Of a DNA stretch of 64,000 nucleotides, positions 8,222 through 16,453 are shown piece by piece. The DNA is from Leifsonia sp. TF02-11. GTDB taxonomy: Bacteria; Actinomycetota; Actinomycetes; Actinomycetales; Microbacteriaceae. How positions within the stretch are numbered: position 1 is the stretch's first letter; each line of letters starts with the position of its first letter. The translations under genes and the position numbers were made by a program. The stretch is taken from positions 124,001 through 188,000 of the forward strand of contig NZ_JAGEKP010000003.1 of NCBI RefSeq assembly GCF_017565305.1, given 5' to 3'. Under the pieces are notes generated by a model. The model did not search any database and had not been told where the DNA came from. It saw only the letters and a list, made by a program, of their open reading frames with translations.

Positions 8222-8998
8222 ATGGCCTCCATCACCGAACGCGGCGCAGAACTGCGTCGACTGCACCACGCCCCCGAACTGCTCCAGGTCGTCAACGTGT
8301 GGGACGCCGTGAGCGCGAAGGTGGTCGCGGCGCTCCCCGAGACGCGAGCGCTGGCGACGGCGAGCCACTCGATCGCGGCGACCTTCGGCTACGAGGACGG
8401 CGAGCACATCCCCCTCGAGCTGATGCTCGACATGGTCGGCCGTATCGCGGCCACGACGGACCTCCCTGTGAGCGCCGACCTGGAGGCCGGCTACGGCGAC
8501 GCGGGCGACGCCATCCGCCGGGCCATCGGCGTCGGCGTGGTCGGCGCCAACCTGGAGGACCAGGTGCGGCCGTTCGATGACGCGGTCGCCGCCGTGCGCG
8601 CCGCGGTCGCCGCCGCGGAGGCGGAGGGCGTGCCGTTCGCGCTCAACGCCCGCACGGACGTGTTCCTCCGCGGCGCGTTCCCTTCCCCCGAGCAGAACGC
8701 CGAGGAGGCCATCCGGCGCGGCAGGGCCTTCCTCGACGAGGGCGCGACGTGCGTGTTCGTGCCCGGACGGCTCGACGAGGACACGGTGTCGCGCCTCGTC
8801 GCCGGCCTGGGAGTGCGCACGCTCAGCGTCATCGCCGTGCCCGGCTCGCTCTCCCCCGCCCGCCTGCACGAACTGGGGGTCGCCCGGGTCTCGTACGGCC
8901 CGTGGACGCAGCGCGTCGCACTCGCCGCGCTCCAGCGCACCGCCGCGGAGCTCTACGCCGGAGGCGTCCTGCCCGACGGCGTTCCCGTCCTCAACTGA
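8222..8998 (+). CDS. Isocitrate lyase/PEP mutase family protein
   Basis: 258 residues of the PEP mutase-isocitrate lyase TIM-barrel superfamily. It shows NVWDAVSAKVV at the N-terminus, SADLEAGYGDAGDA (Mg2+-binding acidic cluster) and VVGANLEDQV. The KKCGH loop of true isocitrate lyases is absent, and the protein is far shorter than AceA. Superfamily members cleave or form C-C or P-C bonds in 2-oxo acids (oxaloacetate hydrolase, 2-methylisocitrate lyase, carboxyPEP mutase types). The substrate is not determinable. It is followed after 31 bp by an AcuI-type reductase with a strong ribosome site, so the two probably share a transcript. Confidence 0.85.
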   Translation: MASITERGAELRRLHHAPELLQVVNVWDAVSAKVVAALPETRALATASHSIAATFGYEDGEHIPLELMLDMVGRIAATTDLPVSADLEAGYGDAGDAIRRAIGVGVVGANLEDQVRPFDDAVAAVRAAVAAAEAEGVPFALNARTDVFLRGAFPSPEQNAEEAIRRGRAFLDEGATCVFVPGRLDEDTVSRLVAGLGVRTLSVIAVPGSLSPARLHELGVARVSYGPWTQRVALAALQRTAAELYAGGVLPDGVPVLN

Positions 8999-9029
8999 GG
9001 CTCCCGACCGAACCGACCGAAGGAGGACC

Positions 9030-10052
9030 ATGGGCGACTTCCGCGCCATCGTCATCGAGCAGGAGACCGAGGGGAGCCGCATCCTCGCGCACACCGCGGA
9101 GGTGCGGCAGCTGAGCGACGCGTTCCTGATGGCGGGCGACGTGACCGTCGCCGTCGAGTTCTCCGACCTCAACTACAAGGACGGCCTCGCGATCGCCGGG
9201 CGTCCGGGCGTTGCGCGGGTGTCCCCGCTGATCCCCGGGATCGATCTGGTGGGCGTCGTCGAGTCGTCGGAGGACCCGCGCTGGCGCCCTGGCGACCGGG
9301 TCGTGCTGAACGGCGACGGCGTCGGCGAGAACCATCACGGCGGTCTGGCCGAGCGCGCCCGCGTTCGCGGCGACGCCCTCGTGCGCGTGCCGGACACGCT
9401 CCTGAACGAGCAGGCGGCGGCGATCGGCACAGCCGGCTTCACGGCGATGCTCGCAGTGCTGGCGCTGGAGCGCGCCGGTGTCGACCCGGAGGAGGTGCGC
9501 TCCTCGGGATCGAGCGTCCTGGTCACGGGCGCGGCGGGAGGTGTGGGCTCTGTCGCCGTGTCCCTCCTGGCGAAACTGGGATACCCGGTTACAGCATCCA
9601 CCGGCCGGGCGGACGAGCAGGGCGGCTACCTGACCGACCTCGGCGCCACCGCCATCATCGACCGCGCGGAGCTCTCCGACCCCGGCCGGCCGCTGCAGAC
9701 CCAGCGCTGGGCGGGTGCGATCGACTCGGTCGGCAGCCACACCCTGGCGAACGTGCTCGCGCAGACCCGCTACGGCGGCACCGTCGCGGCCTGCGGCCTG
9801 GCGCAGGGCGCCGACCTCCCCGCGACGGTCATGCCCTTCATCCTGCGCGGCGTCACCCTGACCGGCATCAACTCGGTGGAGGCACCGCTCGCACTCCGCG
9901 AGACGGCCTGGCGCCGGCTCAGCACCGATCTCGACGAGGAGGCCCTGGCGGCGATGACCCGATTCATCCCGCTCGCGGAGGCCATCCCCGCTGCTGAGGA
10001 CATCCTGGCCGGGCGACTCCACGGGCGCACCGTCGTCGATGTCCGGGCCTGA
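9030..10052 (+). CDS. Zinc-independent MDR oxidoreductase, acryloyl-CoA reductase/YhdH type
   Basis: 340 residues; ATG preceded by AAGGAGG at good spacing. Medium-chain dehydrogenase/reductase features: SDLNYKDGLAIAG near the N-terminus, IPGIDLVGVV, GDRVVLNGDGVGENHHGGLAE, and the NADPH-binding VLVTGAAGGVGSVAV. No structural zinc cysteines occur. This pattern is that of YhdH/AcuI, which reduces acryloyl-CoA to propionyl-CoA, or of related quinone oxidoreductases. It is probably cotranscribed with the preceding lyase gene. Confidence 0.85.
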   Translation: MGDFRAIVIEQETEGSRILAHTAEVRQLSDAFLMAGDVTVAVEFSDLNYKDGLAIAGRPGVARVSPLIPGIDLVGVVESSEDPRWRPGDRVVLNGDGVGENHHGGLAERARVRGDALVRVPDTLLNEQAAAIGTAGFTAMLAVLALERAGVDPEEVRSSGSSVLVTGAAGGVGSVAVSLLAKLGYPVTASTGRADEQGGYLTDLGATAIIDRAELSDPGRPLQTQRWAGAIDSVGSHTLANVLAQTRYGGTVAACGLAQGADLPATVMPFILRGVTLTGINSVEAPLALRETAWRRLSTDLDEEALAAMTRFIPLAEAIPAAEDILAGRLHGRTVVDVRA

Positions 10053-10067
10053 GCCCCGCCGCTGCCG

Positions 10068-10073
10068 TAGGCT
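10068..10073 (+). promoter_or_regulatory. -10-like TAGGCT for first DUF1304 gene
   Basis: TAGGCT ends 6 nt before the ATG at 10080; no ribosome site is seen. Confidence 0.5.
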
Positions 10074-10079
10074 GACCGC

Positions 10080-10460
10080 ATGATCGTCCTCGCGACCGTC
10101 GTCGTCACCCTCGCAGCGGCACTCCACATCGGGATCTTCGTGATGGAGAGCGTGGCCTGGACACGGCCCTCCGTCTGGAAGCGCTTCGGTGTGACCGACC
10201 AGGCCGCCGCCGACACCACCCGTCCGATGGCCTACAACCAGGGGTTCTACAACCTGTTCCTGGCGATCGGCGCGATCATCGGACTCATCCTGCTCGGCAT
10301 CGGGCTGCACGCGGGGGGGCTCGCCCTCATCTACTTCACCATGGCCAGCATGCTCGCCGCGTCGATCGTGCTCGTCACCACGGGCCGCGGCTATCTGCGG
10401 CCTGCGATCATCCAGGGAGTGCTGCCGCTCATCGGCATCGTGCTGATGCTGTTCTCCTGA
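10080..10460 (+). CDS. DUF1304 membrane protein, first tandem copy
   Basis: 126 residues, about four membrane helices. Family signature: HIGIFVMESVAWTRPSVWKRF then the highly conserved PMAYNQGFYNLFLAIG. The DUF1304 family has no established function. The next gene is a clear paralogue, so this is a tandem duplication; each copy has its own leaderless-type promoter. Confidence 0.88.
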   Translation: MIVLATVVVTLAAALHIGIFVMESVAWTRPSVWKRFGVTDQAAADTTRPMAYNQGFYNLFLAIGAIIGLILLGIGLHAGGLALIYFTMASMLAASIVLVTTGRGYLRPAIIQGVLPLIGIVLMLFS

Positions 10461-10469
10461 GGCGCGCGA

Positions 10470-10485
10470 GCAGGCTGCTGCCTGC
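10470..10485. terminator. Hairpin after first DUF1304 gene
   Basis: GCAGGC-TGCT-GCCTGC is a perfect 6-bp stem with a 4-nt loop, 10 bp after the stop codon. It separates the two paralogues. There is no T-tract. Confidence 0.45.
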
Positions 10486-10508
10486 AGCACTTCTATGACC
10501 CCGAAGCG

Positions 10509-10514
10509 TATCCT
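10509..10514 (+). promoter_or_regulatory. -10-like TATCCT for second DUF1304 gene
   Basis: TATCCT ends 6 nt before the ATG at 10521, in an intergenic space that also holds a hairpin, suggesting independent transcription of the second copy. Confidence 0.5.
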
Positions 10515-10520
10515 CCCCAC

Positions 10521-10910
10521 ATGGCGATCGTCGGATCCGTTCTCATCGCGCTCGCGGCGGTCGTGCACCTCGCGTTCTTCGCCATGGAGAGCATGCTGTG
10601 GTCGTCACCGAACGTCTGGCGCCGATTCGGGGTCGCCGATCAGCGGGATGCCGACGTCGTACGCCCGATGGCGTACAACCAGGGCTTCTACAACCTGTTC
10701 CTCGCCGGCGGCGCCACCGTCGGGCTCGTCCTGTACTGGACCACCCTGCGACACGTCGGATTCGGGCTGATCTTCTTCACCGGCACGTGCATGGTGCTCG
10801 CCGCGATGGTGCTGCTCACGACGGGTCGGCGCTATTGGCGTGCGTCCCTGCTGCAGGGCATTCCGCCGCTTGCCGGGCTGCTGGTGTTCTCGCTCGCGCA
10901 CGCGGGGTGA
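10521..10910 (+). CDS. DUF1304 membrane protein, second tandem copy
   Basis: 129 residues, about four helices, paralogous to the preceding gene. It shares FAMESMLWSSPNVWRRFGV, PMAYNQGFYNLFLAGG and the LLTTGRRYWRASLLQG end segment. Divergence between the copies is moderate, so the duplication is not recent. Function unknown. It converges on the next gene across a GGAGTC-G-GACTCC dyad. Confidence 0.88.
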   Translation: MAIVGSVLIALAAVVHLAFFAMESMLWSSPNVWRRFGVADQRDADVVRPMAYNQGFYNLFLAGGATVGLVLYWTTLRHVGFGLIFFTGTCMVLAAMVLLTTGRRYWRASLLQGIPPLAGLLVFSLAHAG

Positions 10911-10923
10911 GGAGTCGGACTCC
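10911..10923. terminator. Dyad GGAGTC-G-GACTCC between convergent genes
   Basis: A 13-bp palindrome starts directly after the DUF1304 stop codon and lies 15 bp before the stop of the opposing gene. It is short, so significance rests on its position. Confidence 0.3.
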
Positions 10924-10937
10924 CGTCCACCGCCGAG

Positions 10938-11324
10938 CTAATCGATGATCTCCCCGTCGACCGGGATGTCGTTGACGTCGATGCGCAGCGCCTCCACCAG
11001 CTTGGCGGCGTGCGGTGTCGAGACGATCACGCGCGAGAACTCCTCGCCGTCGAGGTCGACGACGACCGCGGCGCGCTGCTTGCCCTTGATGAGCAGGAAG
11101 TCCTTGCCGCCGTGGAACTTCCAGGTGCCGACAGACAGCGTGAGCGGCACGGCCGCCCCTGGTGCGCGGATGCCGCGGATCCAGATCCACGGGTCCTCGG
11201 TGATGGCCACGGACCGGATGCTGTCCCGCGGGATCACCAGGTCGTCTCTGCGCAGGGACAGCACCTTCTCAGCCCGCGTGAGATGGATCTCCAGGCGGTC
11301 GGGGTGAACGTGCAGGTCGGCCAT
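10938..11324 (-). CDS. Hypothetical protein, possibly PH-like fold
   Basis: 128 residues, no signal peptide or membrane helix. Alternating strands and the pattern LSLRRDDLVIPRDSIRSVAI followed by GTWKFHGGKDFLLIKGKQRAAVVVDL resemble bacterial PH-like domains, where residues after 'IPRDSIRSV' form the barrel. No catalytic motif is visible. I do not recognise a named family. It is convergent with the DUF1304 gene and divergent from the ROK regulator. Confidence 0.65.
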   Translation of the reverse strand: MADLHVHPDRLEIHLTRAEKVLSLRRDDLVIPRDSIRSVAITEDPWIWIRGIRAPGAAVPLTLSVGTWKFHGGKDFLLIKGKQRAAVVVDLDGEEFSRVIVSTPHAAKLVEALRIDVNDIPVDGEIID

Positions 11325-11440
11325 AGCTCTATCCTGCCCGGCGACCGTCTTCGGCGGGGGTCGTGAATCTCACAAAGCCATAACCGTTGCCTTGGAATGA
11401 CCGTCGGCGACTCACAGGATCCGCTCGCCGGAGCGGCATG

Positions 11441-11446
11441 TATCCT
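11441..11446 (+). promoter_or_regulatory. -10-like TATCCT for the ROK regulator
   Basis: TATCCT ends 7 nt before the GTG start at 11454. The position supports that start over the in-frame ATG 57 bp further upstream. Confidence 0.5.
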
Positions 11447-11453
11447 TCTCGTC

Positions 11454-12635
11454 GTGGCAACGCAGCGGCGGACTCCGGGCTCGCAGACTTCACTTCGTGA
11501 AGCCAACCGGGCTCGGATCGTCGACGCCATCAAGAAGCACGGCGGCCTCACCCAGGTCGAGCTGGCCGGTGCGACCGGCCTCTCGCCCGCCACGGTCTCG
11601 AACATCGTCAAGGAGCTGTCGAGCTCGGGAGTGCTGCATACCGCGCAGAGCATCCGCTCCGGTCGCCGCGCGCAGCACGTGACCCTCGCGCACGCGCTCG
11701 GCCTCGTCGTCGGCGTGCACTTCTCCACGCGTCATCTGCGCGTCGCGCTCGCCGACGTGGCCAACACCGTGGTGGCGGAGAACCACATGCCCCTGGCCAA
11801 GGACCACCGCGCCGACAACGAACTCGACAAGGTCTCCCTGCTGCTGACCGACATGCTCGAATCGGTCGACGCCTCCCGCGACGAAGTGCTCGCGATCGGC
11901 CTCGCGGTGCCGGCTCCGCTCGACCGCGCCACCGGCACCATCGCCCGCGGCGGCATCATGCGCGGCTGGGACGGCGTGGTCATCGCCGATGCCCTGGAGC
12001 GCCGCGTCAAGCGCCCGGTGTTCATCGACAACGCGGCGAACCTCACAGCGCTCGCCGAGTCGCGGCTCGGCGCGGGCCGCGGCAAGGGCACGACGATCAC
12101 GCTCGACGTGGGCGACGGGATCGGCGCGGGTCTCCTCCTCAACGGGCAGCTCTTCCGCGGCAAGAACGGCGTGGCCGGCGAGTTCGGTCACACCACGATC
12201 CGCGAGAACGGGCCGCTCTGCCGCTGCGGCAACCGCGGCTGCCTGGAGGCGATCGCGGGAGGCCCTGCCATCCTCGACGAATTGCGCGACCACCTGGGCA
12301 GCCTCAAGCTGGGCGACGTCGTGCTGCAGGCGATGGCCGGCGACGCGCGCTGCATCCGCGCCATCGCCGACGCAGGCAAGCACATCGGGATCGCCACGGC
12401 GAACCTGTGCAACCTCATCGACCCCGAGCGGGTCATCGTCGGCGGCGAACTGGCGCGGGCGGGCGAGCTTCTGCTCGGCCCGATGCGGCACGCGGTCGAA
12501 CGCTCGATCATCGTCAACGAAGACCTGATGCCCGACATCGTCCAGGGGCAGCTGGGGGTGCGCGCCGCGACACTGGGAGCCGTCGCACACGCCGTCGACA
12601 GCATCTCGATCACGAGCGTCGGAGTGGCCGTCTGA
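11454..12635 (+). CDS. ROK family transcriptional regulator
   Basis: Predicted 393 residues. An N-terminal winged helix (LTQVELAGATGLSPATVSNIVKEL, about residues 31-54) is joined to a ROK sugar-kinase-like domain with LDVGDGIGAGLLLNG, GEFGHTTI and the zinc motif CRCGNRGCLEAIAGG. NagC/XylR-type ROK repressors bind a sugar or sugar phosphate and release DNA. It lies directly upstream of a XylF-like ABC operon, and a 12-bp palindrome at 12696-12707 is the likely operator. The GTG start is preferred to an upstream ATG because a -10-like hexamer lies 7 nt before it. Confidence 0.9.
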   Translation: MATQRRTPGSQTSLREANRARIVDAIKKHGGLTQVELAGATGLSPATVSNIVKELSSSGVLHTAQSIRSGRRAQHVTLAHALGLVVGVHFSTRHLRVALADVANTVVAENHMPLAKDHRADNELDKVSLLLTDMLESVDASRDEVLAIGLAVPAPLDRATGTIARGGIMRGWDGVVIADALERRVKRPVFIDNAANLTALAESRLGAGRGKGTTITLDVGDGIGAGLLLNGQLFRGKNGVAGEFGHTTIRENGPLCRCGNRGCLEAIAGGPAILDELRDHLGSLKLGDVVLQAMAGDARCIRAIADAGKHIGIATANLCNLIDPERVIVGGELARAGELLLGPMRHAVERSIIVNEDLMPDIVQGQLGVRAATLGAVAHAVDSISITSVGVAV

Positions 12636-12695
12636 CCGTCGGCCCCCATTGCCGAGCCGTCGTGCCCCCCGTCCGTGACGAACCGTTATCGAAAG

Positions 12696-12707
12696 CTTGA
12701 ATTCAAG
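12696..12707. promoter_or_regulatory. Palindrome CTTGAATTCAAG, probable ROK operator
   Basis: A perfect 12-bp palindrome, AT-rich in a GC-rich region, ends 2 bp before the -35-like TTGACG of the ABC operon. The position fits repression by the ROK protein encoded just upstream. Confidence 0.6.
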
Positions 12708-12709
12708 TA

Positions 12710-12738
12710 TTGACGCCAAGCGCCCGCACTGACACACT
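12710..12738 (+). promoter_or_regulatory. Promoter of the sugar ABC operon
   Basis: TTGACG (12710-12715), 17-bp spacer, CACACT (12733-12738, a weak -10). It leads to the lipoprotein gene 46 bp downstream, which has its own GGAGG ribosome site. The adjacent palindrome would control it. Confidence 0.5.
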
Positions 12739-12783
12739 CAACCCAGCCGCCAACGACGGCGGCTTCGAATCGGAGGTTTTTCA

Positions 12784-13902
12784 ATGAAGATCGCCACCAA
12801 GAGAGCGGTCATCGCGGCCGCCGCGATCGTGGCCACAGCCCTCACCCTCACAGCGTGTTCGAACGGTTCCGGCAACTCCTCGACGAACAACGCCTCGGGC
12901 GCGGCGAATGCCAAGATCGGTCTCCTCCTCCCCGACTCGGTCACTGCTCGGTACGAATCGGCCGACAAGCCGTTCTTCGAGGCGAAGGTCAAGTCGCTCT
13001 GCTCGGGCTGCCAGGTCCTCTACGCGAACGCGGACGGCGACGCCAGCAAGCAGCAGCAGCAGGCGGAGTCCATGCTGACCCAGGGCGTCAAGGTCCTGGT
13101 CCTCGACCCGTTCGACGGTGAGGCCGCCGCGTCGATCGTCGGAGAGGCCAAAGCGAAGAACATCCCGGTCATCTCCTACGACCGCCTCATCAACAGCCCC
13201 GACCTCAACTACTACATCTCGTTCGACAACGAGAAGGTCGGCAAGCTGCAGGCCCAGGCGCTCGTCGACAAGCTGAAGAAGGACAACGTGCCCGCGGGCA
13301 GCGGCATCCTGATGGTCAACGGCTCGCCGACCGACAACAACGCGACCCTCTTCAAGAAGGGCGCGCACAGCGTCATCGACTCCAGCGGCTTCAAGGTGCT
13401 CGCCGAGTTCGACACACCGGGATGGGACCCCGCCAAGGCCCAGGACTGGGTGTCCGGCCAGGTCTCGCAGTTCAAGGACCAGATCAAGGGCGTCTACGCG
13501 GCGAACGACGGCACCGGCGGCGGCGCGATCGCGGCCATGAAGGCGGCCAACGTCAGCCCGCTCCCGCCGGTCACCGGTCAGGACGCCGAGCTCGCGGGCA
13601 TCCAGCGGATCCTCGCCGGCGACCAGTACATGACGGTCTACAAGGCGCTCCAGCCCGAAGCCGAGCAGGCGGCCACGCTCGCCGTCGCTCTGACGAAGGG
13701 CCAGAAGCCGTCCGAGCAGACCACCGAGGTCTCGACGGCCGGCGGCGCGAAGATCGCGTCCATCCTGCTCAACCCGGTCGCCGTGACGACGGACAACATC
13801 GAGTCCACGGTCGTGAAGGACAACTTCTACGGCCCCGACTCCGCCGCCAAGATCTGCACCGCGGACTACAAGGCGGACTGCGACAAGTACGGCATCAAGT
13901 AA
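12784..13902 (+). CDS. Sugar ABC transporter substrate-binding lipoprotein, XylF-like
   Basis: 372 residues. A lipoprotein signal peptide ends in LTLTAC with Cys25 as the lipidation site, followed by a Ser/Asn/Gly linker. The mature domain is a type I periplasmic-binding fold very like XylF: QAESMLTQGVKVLVLDP, KNIPVISYDRLI, YYISFDNEKVGKLQAQALVD. It should capture a pentose or hexose outside the membrane and deliver it to the permease encoded two genes on. Xylose is the likeliest guess from this similarity, not proven. A strong hairpin follows the gene and may give it higher expression than the ATPase and permease. Confidence 0.92.
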   Translation: MKIATKRAVIAAAAIVATALTLTACSNGSGNSSTNNASGAANAKIGLLLPDSVTARYESADKPFFEAKVKSLCSGCQVLYANADGDASKQQQQAESMLTQGVKVLVLDPFDGEAAASIVGEAKAKNIPVISYDRLINSPDLNYYISFDNEKVGKLQAQALVDKLKKDNVPAGSGILMVNGSPTDNNATLFKKGAHSVIDSSGFKVLAEFDTPGWDPAKAQDWVSGQVSQFKDQIKGVYAANDGTGGGAIAAMKAANVSPLPPVTGQDAELAGIQRILAGDQYMTVYKALQPEAEQAATLAVALTKGQKPSEQTTEVSTAGGAKIASILLNPVAVTTDNIESTVVKDNFYGPDSAAKICTADYKADCDKYGIK

Positions 13903-13917
13903 CCACGAGAGCACCAT

Positions 13918-13963
13918 CCACCCGGCCTGGGGTGGCGGACATCCGCCATCCCGGGCCGGGTGG
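13918..13963. terminator. 21-bp stem hairpin between binding protein and ATPase genes
   Basis: Arms at 13918-13938 and 13943-13963 pair over 21 bp with only two G-U wobbles around a 4-nt loop (ACAT). The left arm begins CCACCCGGCC and the right arm ends GGCCGGGTGG. Such structures between a binding-protein gene and its transporter genes often protect the upstream mRNA or cause partial termination. Confidence 0.65.
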
Positions 13964-14042
13964 TTCCGCCATACAGTTAGCCCAGAAGCACGTGAACGAT
14001 CGCGCAGCGTGATCGATAGCGTCAGGCCCGAAGGAGTACGCC

Positions 14043-14915
14043 GTGACGATGGAATCCGCGGTCACCGACCAGGAACGGTCCAGCAGAGAGCCCGTCCTCT
14101 CGCTCCGAGGAATCTCGAAGGGGTTCGGTGCCGTCCAGGCGCTCACCGACATCCATCTCGAGGTCTACCCCGGTGAAGTGGTCGCCCTCGTGGGCGACAA
14201 CGGAGCGGGCAAGTCCACCCTGGTGAAGATCCTGGCCGGCGTGCACCCGCAGGACGCCGGCACCATCACTTTCGATGGCCAGGACGTCAGCATCCCCTCC
14301 CCCGCCGCCTCCCGTCAGCTCGGCATCGCCACCGTGTTCCAGGACCTCGCGCTCTGCGACAACCTCGACGTGGTCTCCAACCTGTTCCTCGGCCGTGAGA
14401 TCACGCACGGCACCCTCGACGAAGAGGAGATGGAGAAGCGCTCGTGGAGCCTGCTCCGCCAGCTATCCGCACGTATCCCGTCGGTACGGATCGCTGTCGC
14501 GTCGCTGTCGGGCGGCCAGCGCCAGACCGTCGCCATCGCCCGCTCGCTGATCGGCGAGCCGCGCGTGGTCATCCTCGACGAGCCAACGGCCGCACTCGGC
14601 GTGGCACAGACCGCGGAAGTCCTCAACCTCATCGAGCGCCTGCGCGAGCGGGGGCTCGGCGTCATCCTCATCAGCCACAACATGGCCGATGTGCAGGCGG
14701 TCGCAGACCGGGTCGCCGTGCTGCGCCTCGGCCGCAACAACGGGGACTTCCGGGTTCCCGACGTCAGCTACGAAGAGATCATCTCGGCCATCACCGGCGC
14801 GACGGACAATGTCGTCTCACAGCGCGCAGAACGCATCGAGGAGCGTGTCGAATTGATCGAGCACGGTGACCACGCCGCGGGCACCGAGAGCACCGAAGGG
14901 AAGCAGGACCGATGA
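14043..14915 (+). CDS. Sugar ABC transporter ATP-binding protein, single-domain
   Basis: 290 residues, GTG start. Walker A GDNGAGKST, Q-loop region, signature LSGGQRQTVAIARS and Walker B VVILDEPTAAL are intact. Sugar ATPases of the XylG/RbsA class usually carry two fused ABC domains of about 500 residues; here there is only one, as in FrcA-like proteins, so a homodimer would energise the permease. The last residues overlap the permease gene by ATGA, showing translational coupling. Confidence 0.92.
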   Translation: MTMESAVTDQERSSREPVLSLRGISKGFGAVQALTDIHLEVYPGEVVALVGDNGAGKSTLVKILAGVHPQDAGTITFDGQDVSIPSPAASRQLGIATVFQDLALCDNLDVVSNLFLGREITHGTLDEEEMEKRSWSLLRQLSARIPSVRIAVASLSGGQRQTVAIARSLIGEPRVVILDEPTAALGVAQTAEVLNLIERLRERGLGVILISHNMADVQAVADRVAVLRLGRNNGDFRVPDVSYEEIISAITGATDNVVSQRAERIEERVELIEHGDHAAGTESTEGKQDR

Positions 14916-16165
14916 CCAAGGCACCCGAGACTCCGGCTCAGCTCGCGGCAGACCTGCAGGACGAGCGCCTCATCCGCGACCAGGGCCTCGGCGGCGCCGT
15001 CCGCGCCTTCGGGCGTCGGGTGCGCGGAGGCGACCTCGGCTCCCTGCCGGTCGTCGTCGGCCTCATCGTGATCTGGGTGGTCTTCCAGATCCTGAACCCC
15101 GCCTTCCTCAGCGCGAACAACCTGGTCAATCTCACCCTGCAGTGCGCGGCCATCGGCACGATCTCCATCGGCATCGTGCTCGTGCTGCTGCTCGGCCAGA
15201 TCGACCTGTCGGTCGGGTCGGTGAGCGGCGTCGCCGCGGCCATCCTCGGCGTCGGCTTCACTCAGCTGCACTGGCCGCTGGCGGTCACGGTCATCGTGGC
15301 GATCCTCGCTGGATCCGTGATCGGCCTGCTCTACGGTCTGCTCTTCACCCGGTTCGGCGTGCCGAGCTTCGTGATCACCCTGGCCGGCCTCCTGGGCTTC
15401 CTCGGCGTCCAGCTCTGGATCCTCGGACCGAACAGCTCGATCAACATCCCCTACGACTCGTGGATCGTGAAGTTCGCGCAGCAGACCTTCCTCCCGCCGT
15501 GGGCGGCGTACGCGCTGGCCGTGATCGCCGCGGGCGGGATGTTCTGGTCCGACTGGCGCCGGAACGTCCGACGCCGCCGGGCCGGGCTGTCCGAGGGATC
15601 GATGGCCGTCGTGCTCGTCAAGGCCGTGCTGCTGCTCATCGGACTGTGCATCGCCGTCTGGTACCTCTCGACCGACCGAGGCACCGGTGCGATGTTCCTG
15701 TTCTTCGTGGTCCTCGTCATCGTGATGAACTTCTTCCTCACCCGCACCAAGTGGGGCCGCTCGGTCTTCGCGGTCGGCGGCTCGGTCGAGGCCGCACGCC
15801 GCGCCGGTATCAAGGTGAACCGGATCTTCATCAGCGTGTTCATCCTGTGTTCGACCTTCGCGGCGGTCGGGGGACTGCTCGCGGCAGCCCGGCTCGCATC
15901 CGTGGGAGCCGGTTCCGGTGGCACCGACACGAACCTCAACGCCATCGCGGCGGCGGTCATCGGCGGGACGAGCCTCTTCGGCGGACGTGGATCGGCGTGG
16001 TCGGCACTGCTCGGCATCCTGGTCATCCAGTCGATCTCCAACGGCCTGACGCTGCTGAACCTCGACTCGTCGTACCGCTTCATGATCACGGGCGCCGTGC
16101 TGCTGCTCGCGGTCATCATCGACTCGCTGTCCCGCCGCTCGCGCGAATCGCACGGGCAGGCTTAG
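14912..16165 (+). CDS. Sugar ABC transporter permease, XylH/RbsC-like
   Basis: 417 residues, about ten membrane helices. Branched-chain/ribose-type permease features: VLLLGQIDLSVGSVSGVAAAI in the first third and AIAAAVIGGTSLFGGRGS near the end. A cytoplasmic loop at about residues 210-235 is Arg-rich. With the XylF-like binding protein and single-domain ATPase it completes an importer. It starts within the ATPase stop (ATGA). It ends the operon; the next small gene begins 38 bp on. Confidence 0.92.
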   Translation: MTKAPETPAQLAADLQDERLIRDQGLGGAVRAFGRRVRGGDLGSLPVVVGLIVIWVVFQILNPAFLSANNLVNLTLQCAAIGTISIGIVLVLLLGQIDLSVGSVSGVAAAILGVGFTQLHWPLAVTVIVAILAGSVIGLLYGLLFTRFGVPSFVITLAGLLGFLGVQLWILGPNSSINIPYDSWIVKFAQQTFLPPWAAYALAVIAAGGMFWSDWRRNVRRRRAGLSEGSMAVVLVKAVLLLIGLCIAVWYLSTDRGTGAMFLFFVVLVIVMNFFLTRTKWGRSVFAVGGSVEAARRAGIKVNRIFISVFILCSTFAAVGGLLAAARLASVGAGSGGTDTNLNAIAAAVIGGTSLFGGRGSAWSALLGILVIQSISNGLTLLNLDSSYRFMITGAVLLLAVIIDSLSRRSRESHGQA

Positions 16166-16203
16166 CGGCCGGCGACGCAGGGCGGGTGTGAGAAGGTGGA
16201 CCG

Positions 16204-16440
16204 GTGACCCGAACCACCACCTTCCACGCCCGTCTTCTGCGGTCCGGCGTCGACCCGCAGACGGTGACGGTGCGGGCATCGTCGGACGTGCCTCCGCGCA
16301 CGCTGCGGCGCGCCGCGGGAGGCGGCGGCCAGCTGAACTTCGACGTGTACGCCCTGCTCGACGCCGACGGCTGGCCGTCGGCCGCGACCTACACGTACGT
16401 CGAGTCGCTCTCGCGCGAGCCCTCCGCCGCCGACGAGTGA
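16204..16440 (+). CDS. Small hypothetical protein
   Basis: 78 residues, GTG start preceded by AGAAGG. No signal peptide or membrane helix. The middle holds GGGGQLNFDVYALLDADGWPSAATYTYVESL. I do not recognise the family. Codon use is like its neighbours and it ends just before a perfect 26-bp hairpin, which supports a real gene. It may be the last gene of the sugar ABC transcript. Confidence 0.6.
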   Translation: MTRTTTFHARLLRSGVDPQTVTVRASSDVPPRTLRRAAGGGGQLNFDVYALLDADGWPSAATYTYVESLSREPSAADE

Positions 16441-16453
16441 CGTTCCTCCCGCC

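Noticed and set aside
8222-8998. Isocitrate lyase (AceA)
   Set aside because: The KKCGH catalytic loop is missing and the protein is only 258 residues, so it belongs to the wider PEP mutase family.
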